Assembly (NCBI GenBank): GCA_030847615.1 | Contig: JAUMIR010000002.1 | Coordinates: forward strand, 113,220,309-113,284,308 | Direction of reading: 5' to 3' | Source: Gambelia wislizenii | Lineage: Eukaryota > Chordata > Lepidosauria > Squamata > Crotaphytidae | Length of the DNA stretch: 64,000 nt | Shown here: piece after piece, positions 43,641 to 54,455 of the stretch | Numbering within the stretch: position 1 is the first letter of the stretch | Layout of the letters: every line of letters starts with the position of its first letter | Made by a program: the position numbers and the translations under genes | Notes under the pieces: model-generated | Database searches by the model: none | Told to the model about the DNA's origin: nothing | Seen by the model: only the letters and a program-made list of their open reading frames with translations

Positions 43641-44930
43641 AGTTCAAATTCTCACTCAGCTTCTGTGGCAAATAAACACTGAATAAAGTGTTGGCTGCGG
43701 AGAATTTATTCTAACAATATCTTTGTATATGGTGGCTAAAGATAACCAAATCCAAAATTTGCAAGTGAACTCCAGATGTGATGGTGATGTGTAAGAAATC
43801 AAGGATTACCGTCATTGCTTTCAGTCCAGGGCTGGAGAACATACTGCTCTCCAGATGGTAGCCAGTCACCATCCTTTACCATTAGCTATGTGGGCTAGGG
43901 ATGATGGGAGTTGCAGTCCAACAACATCTGGAGGACCACAGGTTGCACATCCCTATCCTTCCAGAGGGTTTCTACTCTCAAGACCTTGGACCATTTCAGA
44001 AATGTCTGTAGCACTGGCCCCAAGCCTTTTATTTCCTGGCTGAAACAGAACCTAATTATATAGATACAGAGAGAGCACAAGAGTGTTAAAATGTCTTTAA
44101 AGTTTTGCTGTACCATTCAGATACCAGCCCCTGCCTTCACCTATCCACCAATGGTAGGTTCCTCTGCCTCTAGCATGGGATGCTTAGATACTAACAAAAT
44201 TCTTCTGTAGCAGCCCACAACCTCAGATTGCTATATTGTATTCTGCATTATGCTCCTCACTGATTGGTACCACTCTATACAAACAGACATAAAAATCATT
44301 TTTCAAAGACATGAATGGTGAAAGCAAATGGGATGGTGGGGTGGGGTGGGGATAATTGTTCCACTGGAGACTTCACAGCACAGCTGAAGGACATGACAGA
44401 GTAAGTCTAGCAGACCATTCCAGAAGTCCTGCAACTAGGAGGCAATTAAATGGCTTAACAATTAGAGTGAAGATTAATTGAATTATGGAAGTTAAAAAGG
44501 AAAGTTAGTGATGGCATACAAACAGCAGAATGATCAAAGCAGCATTTCCCTGGGTTTAGTGGAGGATGAGGTGTGTTCAGTTTGCTTCAGTTGTTCCCAA
44601 ATGTTCTCCTGATGAAATTCACACTGAGAGCATCTTCCCTTCAGGATCATAGCCTGGGGCGGAGGGGGGATGTGAGTTTTTGAGGCTTTCTCTCTCTAAG
44701 CACTTGGCTTTACTTTTCCCCCCTTCCTTTTTGAAGTCCCTCCTTTTGTGTTACTCACAAAGAAATGTGCATGCCACCTAACTGCTCAGGAAGAACCAGC
44801 CTGAGTGTTGTGGCCAATAGCTGTAAGCCAAGCCCAGAAGTCACGCACTACTGAACAACTGTATCCAGGATGCAGCACTTTGTCCGTAATAAGGGGAGTA
44901 ACATTGTGTGCTTTTTAAAAAGTAACACAG
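43641..44930. other. No gene; one small foldback MITE
   Basis: 43850-43955 is a foldback (CTCTCCAGATGGTAG / CAACATCTGGAGG, with GATGATGGGAGTTGCAGTCC in the middle), a common amniote MITE type. The rest is unassigned. Confidence 0.4.
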
Positions 44931-44933
44931 GAC

Positions 44934-45323
44934 TTTTTCAGATGCTCTAAAAAAAAACCCATGGAGGTCAGGAGGTGGATGGCACTGTCCCGCTTCCAGC
45001 GATTGATTTCACATGACGCCGTCCTCCTCCCATCCTTCATTCATGCTTCCTTTGTGCTGGAGGGACAAGAAAGGCCTATGGATGCCGGCCGTGAAAGCCT
45101 TCGACTTAATGCCTCACTTTTAATTGACAGCAACTTCTGTCAATGAAAAGCAGCACCTTTTTCATCCCTTCAGCATGGAGCAAGCACAGAAGAAGGATGA
45201 AGGACAGAGGAAGGACGGGAGGAGGACAGAGCCTGCAAAATCAATCGCTGGAAGCAGGACAGCACCGTCCTCCTCCTGACCTCTGCGGGGGGGGGGGGGT
45301 TTAGAGCATCTGAAAATAAAGAC
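44934..45323. mobile_element. Foldback MITE with a Penelope-like end in its loop
   Basis: The left arm GGACTTTTTCAGATGCTC, then GGAGGTCAGGAGG and AGCGATTGATTTC, is mirrored by GAAATCAATCGCTGG-type, CCTCCTCCTGACCTC and GAGCATCTGAAAATAAAGAC (to about 45323). Between the arms, 45083-45110 (ATGCCGGCCGTGAAAGCC, TTCGACTT) is the reverse complement of 476-503, the end of the Penelope-like repeat. Confidence 0.65.
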
Positions 45324-45327
45324 TAAG

Positions 45328-45673
45328 GACTCTATCAGGCGCCTAATGAATGCGAAAGGGCATCTGTTTTGCATGACATCATGCTTTTGCGATTTTGTGT
45401 TGTCAGTAAGGCAGGGTTTTTTTTTATTCCAGCGTCAATGGAGGGTCCCCACAAGAAAACTTCTGGAAGAGAACACAAAAACTAGGTATGGGATGCCCTT
45501 TTTATGAACCTCCCTGTTTTGCTCACAAGAACTGCCAAGATCACACACACACGGCAACGTGGAAGTATGGAGCTACTTTTTCACCCTATGGCAACATTTG
45601 ATAAAAAAGGTTATTTTACCGGCACACTAATGGTTTAAAATAAACATTTTTAGAGGCTCGTCTGATAAAGTCC
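45328..45673. mobile_element. MITE, GGACTCTATCAGG ends, TAA/TAG flanks
   Basis: Inverted ends GGACTCTATCAGGCG and CGTCTGATAAAGTCC, flanked by TAA on the left and TAG on the right. The interior is a shorter relative of 40713-41278. It starts within 5 bp of the foldback element to its left. Confidence 0.68.
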
Positions 45674-46004
45674 TAGGAACAGTATTACTTTCTTTAGTAT
45701 AACAAATAATGTTTGCTGATTACTCCATAAATGTTGCATGTGAGGGGGGGGCCTTTTGGGGGAATTTTTGATCATTTTTGTATTTTTAAGTGTATTTTTA
45801 ACATACATAGCAAGTAGGCTACATTAAATGTTCATTATCATGTCTCCCTAAAAAGTGAGAAGGAATCATCTCCTTATTTCACCTTGCTCTGGGAGCAGCC
45901 CCTTTAGGTAAGGTTTCTGTCTTAATTTCCAAACAGGAAAATATGGTGTGTGTGTGTGTTTGAATTGTGAGCTGTGAACAAATGTGGTTGGTACTCAGTT
46001 TATG
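45674..46004. other. No recognised feature
   Basis: Unassigned, with a short (TG)n at 45944-45960. Confidence 0.3.
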
Positions 46005-46249
46005 AGAGCCAGGGCGGTGTAGTGGTTTGAGTGCTAGACTAGGTTTGAATCCCCACTTGGCCATGAAAACCTATTGAGTGACCACATTCTTTTAGCCTTA
46101 GAGGAAGGCAATGGCAAACCCCCTCTGAACAAACCTTGCTGAGAAAACCCTGTAATAGGTTCACCTTAGGGTCACCATAAGTCAAAATAACTTGAAGGCA
46201 CACAACAACAACAACAGCAGCAGCAGCAACAACGACAACAACAACAACT
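46005..46249 (+). mobile_element. tRNA-derived SINE with Bov-B-like tail
   Basis: AGCCAGGGCGGTGTAGTGG and GGTTTGAATCC (B-box region) in the head. The segment between A- and B-box is shortened. The tail GGGTCACCATAAGTCAAAAT then GAAGGCACACAACAACAACA runs into a (CAA/CAG)n array. Confidence 0.8.
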
Positions 46250-46996
46250 CAATCTATAGCATTTAGCAAGATCACCAGGGGCCATCCCTAGGTCGCAGGT
46301 TTTGGCCTGTAAACTATAAATCCTGGGACAATCCTGAACTGCTAGTAACCCTACCTGCCCCCTCTGAGCAAACTGTGGGCAGTGACAAGAGCCAGGAGAA
46401 GGAACTTTAGCTCACCCTCTCCCTCTGGGTCACTGTGGACATTGGACTCCAGTGAGTGAGCAGAGTGACAGCAGTGAAGTAAGCCAACTCAGGGAGGAAG
46501 CCCACTGAAGGCGTCTTGCCCATGAGCTTCCACTGAATGCTGCTGCTATTCACCTCCTTTGTGGCCTTATTTGTTCACACTGTGCCTGCTGTCCAGTCAT
46601 CTTGTGAGTACACTGATGTATGTATGTACCACTGCTGCCCTCCTTTTCAGACAAGTGACAGTCACCCACAATTTCAAATTCCTCCCAAGAGCAAAAGGAA
46701 CATGGGCTGAAAGGTGGGGATGTGCCTTGAAGAGTTTAGTACAGTACTCATAAGCAATATCCCCCTTCCCCCAATTTATCTGTAATTTTGCTTCCATTTT
46801 AATAGAAAACTGTCATTTTAGATGAGCAATCCTGCGGGATTCCCTTTATTAACTGCAGACAACTATCAGTCCATCTATTCATCTTGATATCTGTAAAAGG
46901 TTTCCCTCTCCAACAATTTTTTCCCACCATTGTGTGGTGGTGGAGCTACCAAAATGGGGTGGCCACTTATAAATTGCTAGAGGGAGGGAGTGAGGG
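46250..46996. other. No gene; small shared repeat
   Basis: 46275-46345 (GGCCATCCCTAGGTCGCAGG ... GGTTTTGGCCTG) matches 24612-24676 in inverted orientation. Otherwise unassigned. Confidence 0.35.
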
Positions 46997-46998
46997 GA

Positions 46999-47057
<59 letters not shown>
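46997..47057. repeat. (GAAA)n microsatellite
   Basis: About 15 GAAA units; the apparent KERK-type frame is repeat translation. Confidence 0.95.
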
Positions 47058-47058
<1 letters not shown>

Positions 47059-47133
47059 GGATCTACAACACCATGGGGTTGTTTAAACGGCTTTTTTAAA
47101 AAAAAAAACCCTCATGGAATTCGCTCGGAATCC

Positions 47134-47715
47134 TACCTGTCTATATGAAGGGTATGTATGTATGTTCATAATGTATGTATGTATATGTATGTTCATAATT
47201 GGAGCATAATTTTTTTAAAAAAATGGGTTCCTGTACCAATCCATACTATTTGGAAGGAGGGAGGCCCCAAAACAGCAAAAACAACTCGAGGAAAGCCTTT
47301 GCGGCTTTCCCCATAGTTTTTTAAAAATCACAAAGGGGTACACATTCCTGCTTGTTAGGACGAGCATACGACAAGCGATTCAAAGGGATGCACAAAGCTG
47401 ATTGGCCAGACGAGAGCGGGGACGGGGCTTGCTAACAAGGCAAGCGCCTGCTGCCAACATGTTGGATTTTTGCCTTAGTGAGCTATTGCTAAGGCAATAA
47501 AACGGGGTAGGTTGAGGCGGGTTGCTTTTCTGTTAAATCGGAAAATCACTATATTGCTCCAGCACACCTTAGACGATTAAAAAAAAAATCTAACATGAAG
47601 TTAGAACTAACATGAGTTAATCACTCGCAGCTGCCATCTGGAATGTGAGGCTCATGGGGGCTTCTGAGGCCAAAGACACCATTAAGACATATAGCTGCTA
47701 CTACAAAATGCCTTT
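47134..47715. mobile_element. MITE of the CCTGTCTATATGA-end family, right end lost
   Basis: The left end TACCTGTCTATATGAAG is followed by a TATG-rich stretch. The interior GGCCAGACGAGAGCGGGGACG / CATGTTGGATTTTTGCCTTA is shared with 25939-26266 and, in inverted orientation, with 29727-30330. No matching right end was found. Confidence 0.5.
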
Positions 47716-48608
47716 ACTATAAGGTACTCCAGGGGTTTTTTCCCCTCATGTACATGGGACACTCCAACCAGGAGCACTGTGTGACTCTGCAGTCTGCTGT
47801 CAGTGGACAATTTCAAAGCCTTTATTTTTAAACTGGACTCTGACAGTGCAACCATTTCAATGGAGGATGCTTTCAGACAGAGGCCTGACCCCTCTGAAGT
47901 AGGACACATGCACATCACCTTATCTGGAAACGTGTTTCATTTCTATAATGACAGTAGTTGGCATTTAGTCATATAGTCCACTCAATTATTTAATATGATA
48001 GTCTTTTAAATTGCTAACTGAAGCCACCTTCTGTGGAATATCACTATGTTAATATATCTTTTACCATGTAAAACATGGCGGTGGCAGTGTGGGGGACGGA
48101 GGGATGCATGAATAATGTTCTAGTAAATGGAAGTATAGTTGCTTTCCCTTTTTGTTAAACAGATGTTTTGGGGACTCTCCAGAAGCTGAAGTTCAGGAGA
48201 ACTGAAACTCCATTTTAAAACTAAGTTTGGAAAGATTTATTAGAAGTCTGTCCATCTGTCTTTTTCATTATGGGGTGATCCAGAGACTGATGTGGCCATA
48301 CGATCCAGCAGAAGACCCACTATGCTCTGTGTATGGGGGGTGCCAGAGACACCCCCATCATGAAAAAATATGCTGATGAAGCTTCTTAGATCTGCTGGAG
48401 GAATGTTTCACTAGTGTAGCCATTGCTCTAACAAAGATATTCTAGTGGAAAGACATAGATGGGATAGAGTTGTATGCTGGTCATGTCTGCTGGCCATGGG
48501 CAGTATGGGAGGGGGCCACTGGGGGAACAACACTTACATCATATTCTGGACTCTTCCAGACCGTGGCTGTGCATCTGTTGACAGCAGAACTTTATACCAG
48601 CCACAGAC
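47716..48608. other. No recognised feature
   Basis: Unassigned; short frames only. Confidence 0.3.
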
Positions 48609-48843
48609 CAGTGGCCCTTTCCCACTACACAATCACAGTGCTATTGTTCCACTTGAATTGCCGTAGCTGCATCCTATGGAATCCTGGGGTTTGCAGCCTG
48701 GTCAGATGCCCCAGAGGAGCTCTCTGGTTGAGAAATCTAAACATTCCTCTCTAAACGTCAAATCTCAGGGTTTTATAGGATGGGACCAAAGCAGTTAAAA
48801 TGGAAATGTAGCACTATAATTACATTGCATGAAAGGACCACTG
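48609..48843. mobile_element. Foldback MITE of the CCCTTTCACAC-end type
   Basis: Ends CAGTGGCCCTTTCCCAC and ATGAAAGGACCACTG are inverted, with inner pairing (TGCATCCTATGGAATCCTGG against TTATAGGATGGGACC). Flanking octamers do not match. Confidence 0.55.
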
Positions 48844-49011
48844 AGAGAAAGAATTTGCCTTCCACTGATTTCAGCGACTGGGAGAAATAATTTAAAAGTG
48901 CCACTACTCCTGCAGCAGCACATGTCCTATCCATCTTGCCACAGCAGAGCATAGAATATATACCGTCACCACCAGCTACCTAAACCCAACACAGGGAGAC
49001 CCCAGCAGGAT

Positions 49012-49139
49012 CTTCTTTGGAGGTTTTTAAACAGAGGCTGGATGGCTATCTATTGGGAGTGCTTTGATTGTGTATTCCTGCATGGCAAGGGGTTAGACTG
49101 GATGGCCCTTGTGGTATCTTCCAACTCTATGATTCTATA
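49012..49139 (+). mobile_element. CR1 LINE 3' end
   Basis: TTTTTAAACAGAGGCTGGAT through GGGGTTAGACTGGATGGCCC and the octamer-type tail CTATGATTCTATAG match the last ~130 bp of the CR1 at 58191-61513. Confidence 0.85.
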
Positions 49140-50579
49140 GTCTTTGGCTTTACCTGCTTAAGGCAGAGCTGGCCCAGAGGGTGTTGCTGCCTGAGGCAAA
49201 GAAGAAGAGGACACTCCCATTCCACATGCCAGTGGTAGTCTGAGCAGTGGGAGAGCACCTCACTCAGCCATTGTGAGGACCACAGGGCAACAGAACCTCA
49301 CACAGAAGCAGCTTGGATTGGTGGCTGAAACCTTATTTCAACACGGACAATGGAACAGGAGAGCAGGCAGCAAAGGCCTGTGTGTCATACACAGTTCTGT
49401 CCTCTAACAGACAGGAATGTCTGATAGAATCAGAAGGAATGACTGAGCCCCTGTCCTTATAGCCTATCCCACCCTCCCCTCTGCATCTCTTCCCTAAGGG
49501 GAAGGTCTCACTCTGCCCAGTGGCAGGGCTGGCTCTCAGTCAGGCTTCACATGGGGCAACTTCAGCATGGGGAAACAGGAAGGAGGGGTTCTTTGTGCTC
49601 AAAGGAAGCACTCTGCAGGAAAACCAGCCCCTATCCAAAAAACACTGGCAAAACATCATTTGCCTAGGAGCCTTGCAAGAATATTGCTTGGTACGCCTTA
49701 CACAAATCCTCAACACCAATCTTTTCCACTACTACAGCTGTGGGAATTTAGTCCAGGCCACCCCATGCAAGTAAGCCAAAGAAGAGAGGGGAGTACGTGC
49801 TGCAAAGTGGAACCACCAAGATGTCTCTCCCATGTCTCCCAGCTTGCCATAAATGAAAACAGTTGTGCTGCATCTCTGTTGCCCTGTCCTACACAGGCAG
49901 CAAAGCTCTCCATTTGCACAGGCCTGGCACTCTACTTCAAACACATTGCCTCTCACAAACACTTTTGTTCTGCAGGTTCATAGCCCAGGCACAATGAAAT
50001 CAGTAAAGCCTTGAAATGCATGGTCTCCCAACTTACCACACATGTGTACTTCTGCAATGGAGGTGTGCCTGTGTTCTCAGGTGTGTCAGTGTTTCCTGTC
50101 CTAGAAGTGCACACAGTTTTCATGAGCTCTAGGGAAAGGGCAGTAAGGACATCCAATTGGAGATGAGCTGGCTAGCTTGAGAGGGTGGGCTCCCTGGATG
50201 GAATGGAGGCTTCTCTCCAGCCTGTCCTGGGAGCATAAAAGGCATCCCTTGTGCACCCATGGTTAGTTGCCTCCTGAGTCTCTCCCCTCTGCCCCTGTTT
50301 TGGGCTTCAAGCTGGGTATTGTGCCATGGGATGTGCTTAATACATCTCAAAATCCAGTTTTGTCACAGCTTTGGTGGAGCATAGGCATCCAAGTTTACTG
50401 GTTTCTATTGGCTGGCAGACAGGTTGGCCAATGTCTGGATCTAGACCCTTGCCAGACATGGGGTCTTCAATTGTAAACAATAAAGTGGTGACCTTTTTGT
50501 ATTCCAACAATGTTATTCGTGTTCATTGGGTGCCAACCAAAGCCTCTTCCTCATTAGTGGGACCACAAATACCCTCCTA
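49140..50579. other. No recognised feature
   Basis: Frames up to 138 residues (49567-49983) show no domain and have no splice or repeat context. Confidence 0.35.
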
Positions 50580-50580
50580 C

Positions 50581-50648
<68 letters not shown>

Positions 50649-50650
50649 AA
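50581..50650. repeat. (GAAA)n microsatellite
   Basis: About 17 GAAA units, the longest such array in the window. Confidence 0.95.
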
Positions 50651-51359
50651 CCCTTGGGGGGAGGTGACATAACACTGCAGTTAGTAATATTTTGTTTCAG
50701 TTTGGGTATAAAAGTATTTGAACATACCAGATACGCCTTCTGAGAAGCACACTACCATCAGTCTGCCAATCTAAAAGGAGCTGGGCTTCATGGAGCTGAG
50801 CCATATCCCAGCTAGCCTGCCCCCAGTGAAGTATGGATATGTGGGGAAAAGGAGGGAATGAGAGAAGTAATTGGGGGAGAGAGAGAAGCATATTGGATAA
50901 AGAGATTCTGAGAGAGGAAGCAGGGAGGGAGAGCATGAGAGTGAGTGACTGAGAGACAGAGAAGCCCAGAACAGCATGAAACGGATACTCCTGATGAAAA
51001 TAGCAGAGAGGCAAGAAGCCAGAGAACTTGAAACTGTATAGGCGAGAGGGTATATTTCACTCCCACTCCCCGCAAACCTTACTGTGCCTCTGGCTCCATG
51101 AACTGTGGTTTCCAATTGCTGATCCTTGTTTATGGCTTGCCCAATCTCTGTATTCTTCTTTTAGTTCCAACAGGCTACTCTCAAACAGGTATAGCTGATG
51201 GGACCAAGGAACCACACCATTTTCTGCAGCCAAGGAAAGGGCCCAAGCCCATTTACACCAGCTGTGGCTAAAATAGAGTCAGCTATTCTTTTGTAGCTTT
51301 GCCATGTTATTTGCATCAGGTAAGATCCAGTGCCCTGGCAAGTTCTGAGACACATAACA
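50651..51359. other. No recognised feature
   Basis: GA-rich sequence around 50860-50965 gives several overlapping antisense frames of low complexity. No gene recognised. Confidence 0.35.
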
Positions 51360-51765
51360 ATTTGTGAAAGTTGGCCTAGAGCAATAGAGAGATGTCAAGC
51401 TTATGGGATCTACCTTAACCTGGGGAAGAAAAGGTTAAGAGGTGACATGATAGCCATGTTTAAATATTTGAAGGGATGTCATACTGAGGATGGAGCAAGC
51501 TTGTTTTCTGCTGCTCCAGAGACTAGGACACAGAGCAATGGATTCAAACTACAGGAAAAGAGATTCCATCTAAAGATTAGGAAGAACTTCCTGATGGCAA
51601 TTGCTGTTCAACAGTGGAATGTGTTGCCTCAGAGTGTGGTGGGGTCTCTGTCTTTGGAAGTTAAATGGAGACTGGTTGGCCATCTGTCAAGAGTGCTTTG
51701 ACTGCAGGGCAGGGGGTTGGACTGGATGACTATTGTGGTATCTTCCAACTCAACTATTCCCTAGG
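51360..51765 (+). pseudogene. CR1 LINE 3' fragment (ORF2 C-terminus)
   Basis: The plus-strand frame contains [36 protein letters not shown] and RFHLKIRKNFLMAIAVQQW, matching the C-terminal part of CR1 ORF2 (compare 61150-61370). It then has the 3' region GGGGGTTGGACTGGATGAC. The octamer tail is degraded (CTCAACTATTCC). 5' truncated and diverged. Confidence 0.85.
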
Positions 51766-53621
51766 TTTTCCATGATGTTTTGTTGGTATAATTCAGTCAT
51801 ACCTTGCATTATATTTCCTAACTGATTTTTGTACATCTCACCTCACTATTAATGTCACCCTGTTTCTTATTGGATTGTGATTCCCATAGTAAAACACTCT
51901 ATAATTATCTGGCTGAGAATGTCTCATTCCTGTCCACTTTAACCTTTTGTATTCACCCCAAATATGGTTATGTATGTGTGTTTCGTTTATTTTTTATTTT
52001 TTAATTTTTTAAACGATTTCTGTCTTTCTCTGATTCATGCTTCTCACATTCCATGTTCCCACTATATACATTATGCAGCTTCAAACTTTTCTTTCACCTC
52101 TATGCGACAGTTGAACTTTTTTGGCTTGTGTCCAGTTGTGTCATTAAATGCAGTGCTACTTATCATCTGCTCTTCCCCAGTAGCTGATTGATTGCCTTCT
52201 AGCCTATCCAGGGGAGTGGGGGGTGGTGTCTCATCTTTTACCCCTCTCTCTTGCTTCATTTTGGATTGTCACATTATAGTGCTTTCAGGATAAAAGACAT
52301 TCAGAATTGATTTAGTGGTGTCTTCTTTTACACAGTGCTCACAAGTGCCACTACCATTGTCTCTGAGAGTTCCTCCGCCAATGGGTCACCTCCCACTACT
52401 ACTGTTGCCCAGTAGCTTCCTTTCTGGAGCTTCTCCACCACCCTCATCAGAGAAAGTATCCCTTTTCTTCTGCTGATGCAGCCCTCACTTCCTGAAGATA
52501 TGTTTCGCCCATTTAGCCTGGCTTCTCAGCAAAATGTTGTCTAACCTGGGAGGCCCTACCAGTGGCAATGCTACTGTCAGTGTAGCCTCCTGCCTCCTGG
52601 AAGGGCTCAGTCCCACCACCCATCCCATGCACAGAGGCTTTAGAAAAGAGAGAAATATTACATACGTGCCAATGACATCTGTCTTTCTCTCTCTCTCTCT
52701 CTTTTATTTTTTTTAAGTGAAAAGCATTTTTTTAAATGCTGTCTAAGTGATTCTGGGAGCTACATTCCAAAACGTAACTTTTCCAAGCTTTGAAGGGCAG
52801 TTGCATTGGGGGGGAAGGCCAGGGAGACCTAGCAACTACTAAAGGGTAAGGGCCCAGCACGTGAAGCCAGTTCTCACAACATGGGGACATGTTTTGGCTT
52901 TGTTTGTGAATGCTAAGCATGTCCAAGAGTCAAAACTTATGTTTTGTCAGTGAACTACAATTTCCAGGGACTCCTTCCACTATGTGGGTTTTTCTTGTGC
53001 TATAGGTTGGACCTCAAAGTGGGAAGCAGGACTGATGTGTGTGTGTGTGGGTGTTTGACTGAACCCATACTTCTGATATTTATCTTCGATACCCTTTGAA
53101 GCCACAGGACTTCAGTTTTTTGTTCCTTTTTCATGACTGACAGGCTTCTGTGGAACCTCGTCAACCTTTTCTATGAAGTGTTTTCTATTTTCTGTCTCAA
53201 GGAACTCCAAACAGTTGGATTCTCTTCTCTCTTCAAAAGAGGCCCAACTGAAAGCAGAAGTGTTATGCCCTTTTGAATCCAGATATATTCTTCTCAGCCA
53301 CAAAGAGGATCTCCCCTTTTCAGGGATGACAGTACATCTGGGAGCAGAAACCATGGGGGGGGGTCTCATTAGCCCTGTTCTCTGGAACTGCTGGACTCTG
53401 TTCAAGCATTCTCCAGAAAACGCCATGGGGTTAACAAATCATTGTCTTTCAGTATCATCTGTTTTGTCCTTCCATTTTTTTTTTTCAGGCCAGCTTTGTG
53501 GAGATTATTTTATTTCTATGTCAGTGTTTGTGTATCTGTATATGAAAAAGAAAGTACATCCCTATTCCTCTCAAATAGACAAAAATGTTTTAAACACTCT
53601 TCATCATTTTTGATGGTAATG
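51766..53621. other. No recognised feature
   Basis: A (CT)n run at 52684-52702. The frame 53173-53613 (146 residues) has no recognisable domain. Confidence 0.35.
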
Positions 53622-53681
53622 TTATGTGCCTCCAAGTTGACTCAAATGTATGGCAAGCCTATCCTAGGGTTTTCTTGGCAA
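53622..53681 (-). mobile_element. SINE 3' tail fragment
   Basis: Plus strand GTTATGTGCCTCCAAGTTGA and CCTAGGGTTTTCTTGGCAA are the antisense of the SINE tail region; the head is missing. Confidence 0.55.
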
Positions 53682-53703
53682 TACAGTAGGATCCCTCTCC
53701 ATT
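53682..53703. mobile_element. Left end of a Tigger-like element interrupted by the family V LINE
   Basis: TACAGTAGGATCCCTCTCC resembles the Tigger-like terminus. Its continuation (ATTATCCACAGGGGATTTG) appears after the LINE at 57696 onward. TCTCCATT (53696-53703) is the probable left target duplication. Confidence 0.5.
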
Positions 53704-54455
53704 GACGCCCCCTTGTCGTGGGAGAGAGGCTTGCGTACCCTAATGATGTTTTGAGCTATGCTGGTGGTGGCACAATAGCCACCGGTAGGGTCTCCCATGC
53801 CAGACAGGTCAAAACCGAAGGGTCTGACAAAGAGTGTCAAAGGGCAGGATGGGCTCTCTAGCCTTATGGCAACCATCCTAGGAGAAGGACAACTCTAATC
53901 CCAAACCCGGGCAGATGATGCTCGTCCAACCCTGTGAGGTCAACCATCTAAGAGAAGGAAACTCTAATCAAACCTACAGCCCAAGGACCTCGCTGCTACC
54001 GTCCATGCTTACAAGGCCAGCAGATGAACCTTTGGTTTAAAGGGTGAGGCCAGTTCTGTGCACGTTGCACTCCACCAGACAAATCCATTGCACAGGCTCA
54101 AAGGACAAATCCAATTCCAAAAAAAAATGCCCTGTAGCGATAGGCAAGGGATGAAACGGCAGGTGTAAAGATGCACCGGAAGCTGTAGACCCAACCCTGC
54201 ATGCAGGCAGTTCAGGACTTTGGTTCCTTGCAGCTGACCCAGGAGATGACAGTCTTGTTCAGCAGCATCCTGAATGACCAAGCAGCCTTTTTTAAGGAGA
54301 GCACTGCTTGCTTCATATGGAGAGGGGCCTAGAAAAGGTGGCCTAACAAAAGCTCATCCCCAACTACCTGGTTGGCTAGCCGCAGCCAACAGGAATCTTC
54401 TGATGAGGTCAAACCAAGGCAAAGAAACAAAGGCACACACCGGCCTCCAAAGGTG
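53704..54455 (+). promoter_or_regulatory. 5' leader of the family V LINE
   Basis: The first 250 bp are nearly identical to 32089-32341, the start coinciding to the base, and include the C-rich start GACGCCCCCTTGTCGTGGG and CACCGGTAGGGTCTCCCATG. Internal promoters and, in some LINE clades, HDV-like self-cleaving ribozymes sit here; neither was demonstrated by eye. There is no convincing upstream ORF1. Confidence 0.5.

Noticed and set aside
49567..49983. 138-residue frame as a gene
   Set aside because: It overlaps other frames on both strands, with no motif and no repeat or exon context.
50697..51115. Three overlapping minus-strand frames of 87-114 residues
   Set aside because: The GA-rich plus strand gives S/L-rich translations in several frames at once, typical of composition rather than coding.
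53664..53876. Antisense frame conserved between 32076-32261 and 53664-53876
   Set aside because: The conservation reflects two copies of the LINE leader. The frame is antisense to the element and differs at its ends.
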